Source: Megamerina dolium
Lineage: Eukaryota > Arthropoda > Insecta > Diptera > Megamerinidae
Length of the DNA stretch: 64,000 nucleotides
NCBI GenBank assembly: GCA_963854835.1
Contig: OY978525.1
Location: 103,956,417-104,020,416, forward strand
Reading direction: 5' to 3'
Below the pieces are notes generated by a model that worked only from the letters and a program-made list of their open reading frames with translations, did no database searches and was not told the DNA's origin. This document shows positions 62,633 to 64,000 of the stretch, piece after piece (within the stretch, counting starts at the first letter, position 1; each line of letters begins with the position of its first letter). Both the position numbers and the translations under genes were made by a program.

Positions 62633-64000
62633 TATTGTTCTATATATTTAAAAGTTAAAATAAAAATAAAATAAAATTTCTATGAATTCCATTTGGCAAT
62701 ATTCAAATTTTGTAATTATAATTTGTTAAATATTTGTATATTTTTTATATGCTACAATATATCATTAGCATTTATTAAGTTAACACACAGAAATTACTTT
62801 AGTGTAAAAGTAGTTACATAATTTTATTATTACAATTTGACCAGACTTATCATTTTGCTCTTAGAAATTTATACATATTTACTTATAAAAATTATAGCAT
62901 ATATTTACATATACTCGTATATTTATTTATATTTTTATGCTCATAATAACTACATTAATTATGTATCAATGTACCCTTGTTGAATTTATCATAGATAACT
63001 ATATTTACAATTGATTCACGTTTATTTATGTTTTATTAATAAACTTATAAAAGTATACAATATGTATGTGCAATGGGCATGACAGAATGTATTCATATAC
63101 ACGAGTACGGTATATTGATATGATTTTTCTATCTAACTAACTATTTGTTTTTCCCTCCTTGTGTTTTTTTTTGTTCTTTTACTATTATAAAAATTAATTT
63201 ATTGCCTTAAATGTAAACTTTATACATATATGTATACATAAATTTATATCAGCTTATTTCAATCGTATCTTAAAATGATCATTAGTAATACTATCTGAAT
63301 TATTGCAATGCGTTTGTTATTTAAACAGACTAAATCGTCGTCGTCGTCGTCGTCGTCGTATTTTAATTACAAATATTATTAATAATATTATGATTGCATT
63401 TAATCGGAAGTTAATGTTTATTTAGACTGTTGGCTGTTATCGTTCTTTGAATTATAACATGCATGTATGTGTACGTACAATACACGCATTCGTATAACTC
63501 CAATATAAGTGTACACAAAATTATTAATTATGCTATTGTACCCAGTAAGAGTTCAATTTTAAATTCCAAAAACAACATATTTCTGAGTAAAGAGCAAAAA
63601 GAAATTAAAAACAAAATCACAACTACAATATATAGTATAGGTAATTACTATGATAAGGAGAATTAAATTCATATGTGTACTTACTATAAGTACTTAATGT
63701 ATATCGTATGCACATCGTATGCGTAGTACACATATTTAAGTACATATATCAGAATGTAATTATAACCATAATGGTGCTAATGTTTACCAATGGTTTTTAT
63801 TTCGGCTTATTTCAATAAAATTGTCATTTATGCAATCTTTTGTTGTGTTGTATTTTAGTGATTTCTACTAGGTATACAAGGTTTTAAAATTTAATTAAAA
63901 AGTTATTGGAATTCTGTGTGTTGTATGTGCTTTATTTTTTTGCCAAGTAAATTTACTTAAGCCCAAAACAATTATATTATATATACATCGTCATCGTAGA
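62633..64000. other. AT-rich spacer with (TCG)8
   Basis: A (TCG)8 tract lies at 63335-63358. Otherwise simple AT-rich DNA with no gene recognised to the window end. Confidence 0.5.

Overview
The window looks like host-gene-free nuclear DNA from a higher fly (Diptera, Brachycera). It is very AT-rich and saturated with TACATA/ATGTATG-type simple sequence. It holds many degraded mariner/Tc1 copies, Jockey-like and RTE-like LINE relics, and a DINE-1/INE-1-type Helentron. A tephritid-like fly is my best guess, but that is inference. I find no host exon, tRNA, rRNA or intact protein gene. The many short open frames are low-complexity or lie inside dead transposons, so the window is probably intergenic or part of a very long intron.

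Layout. 1-8.7 kb: AT-rich DNA with a deleted mellifera-type mariner (1148-1927, both ends and TA duplication kept), a tRNA-derived SINE, a second mariner relic (3765-4450), a foldback (4885-5015), another SINE with a 13-bp target duplication, and a Jockey-like LINE relic whose C-terminal segment is tandemly triplicated (7794-8721). 10.5-13 kb: a minus-strand mariner relic, then two GC-rich tandem arrays (11487-11730 and 11881-12841) quite unlike their surroundings. 14.7-21.9 kb: nested insertions. A LINE fragment lies in a mariner, a SINE lies in another LINE fragment, a deleted mariner follows, and a SINE is split by a 202-bp MITE and abuts a 729-bp TTAA-flanked element. 23.6-24.3, 36.5-38.2 and 42.2-42.8 kb: more mariner-superfamily relics. 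38.8-39.4 kb: a second Jockey-like relic. 49.7, 61.2 and 62.0 kb: further SINE copies. 53.7 kb: a near-palindromic MITE. 56.1-58.3 kb: the Helentron, with about twelve ~153-bp monomers. The rest is AT-rich spacer with microsatellites.

Nothing acts together as a pathway. The unifying story is repeated waves of transposition and decay. The items most worth following up are the hairpin-rich GC array at 11.9-12.8 kb, the SINE family with two alternative 3' ends, and the small inverted-repeat families at 20.8, 21.1, 53.7 and 60.7 kb.
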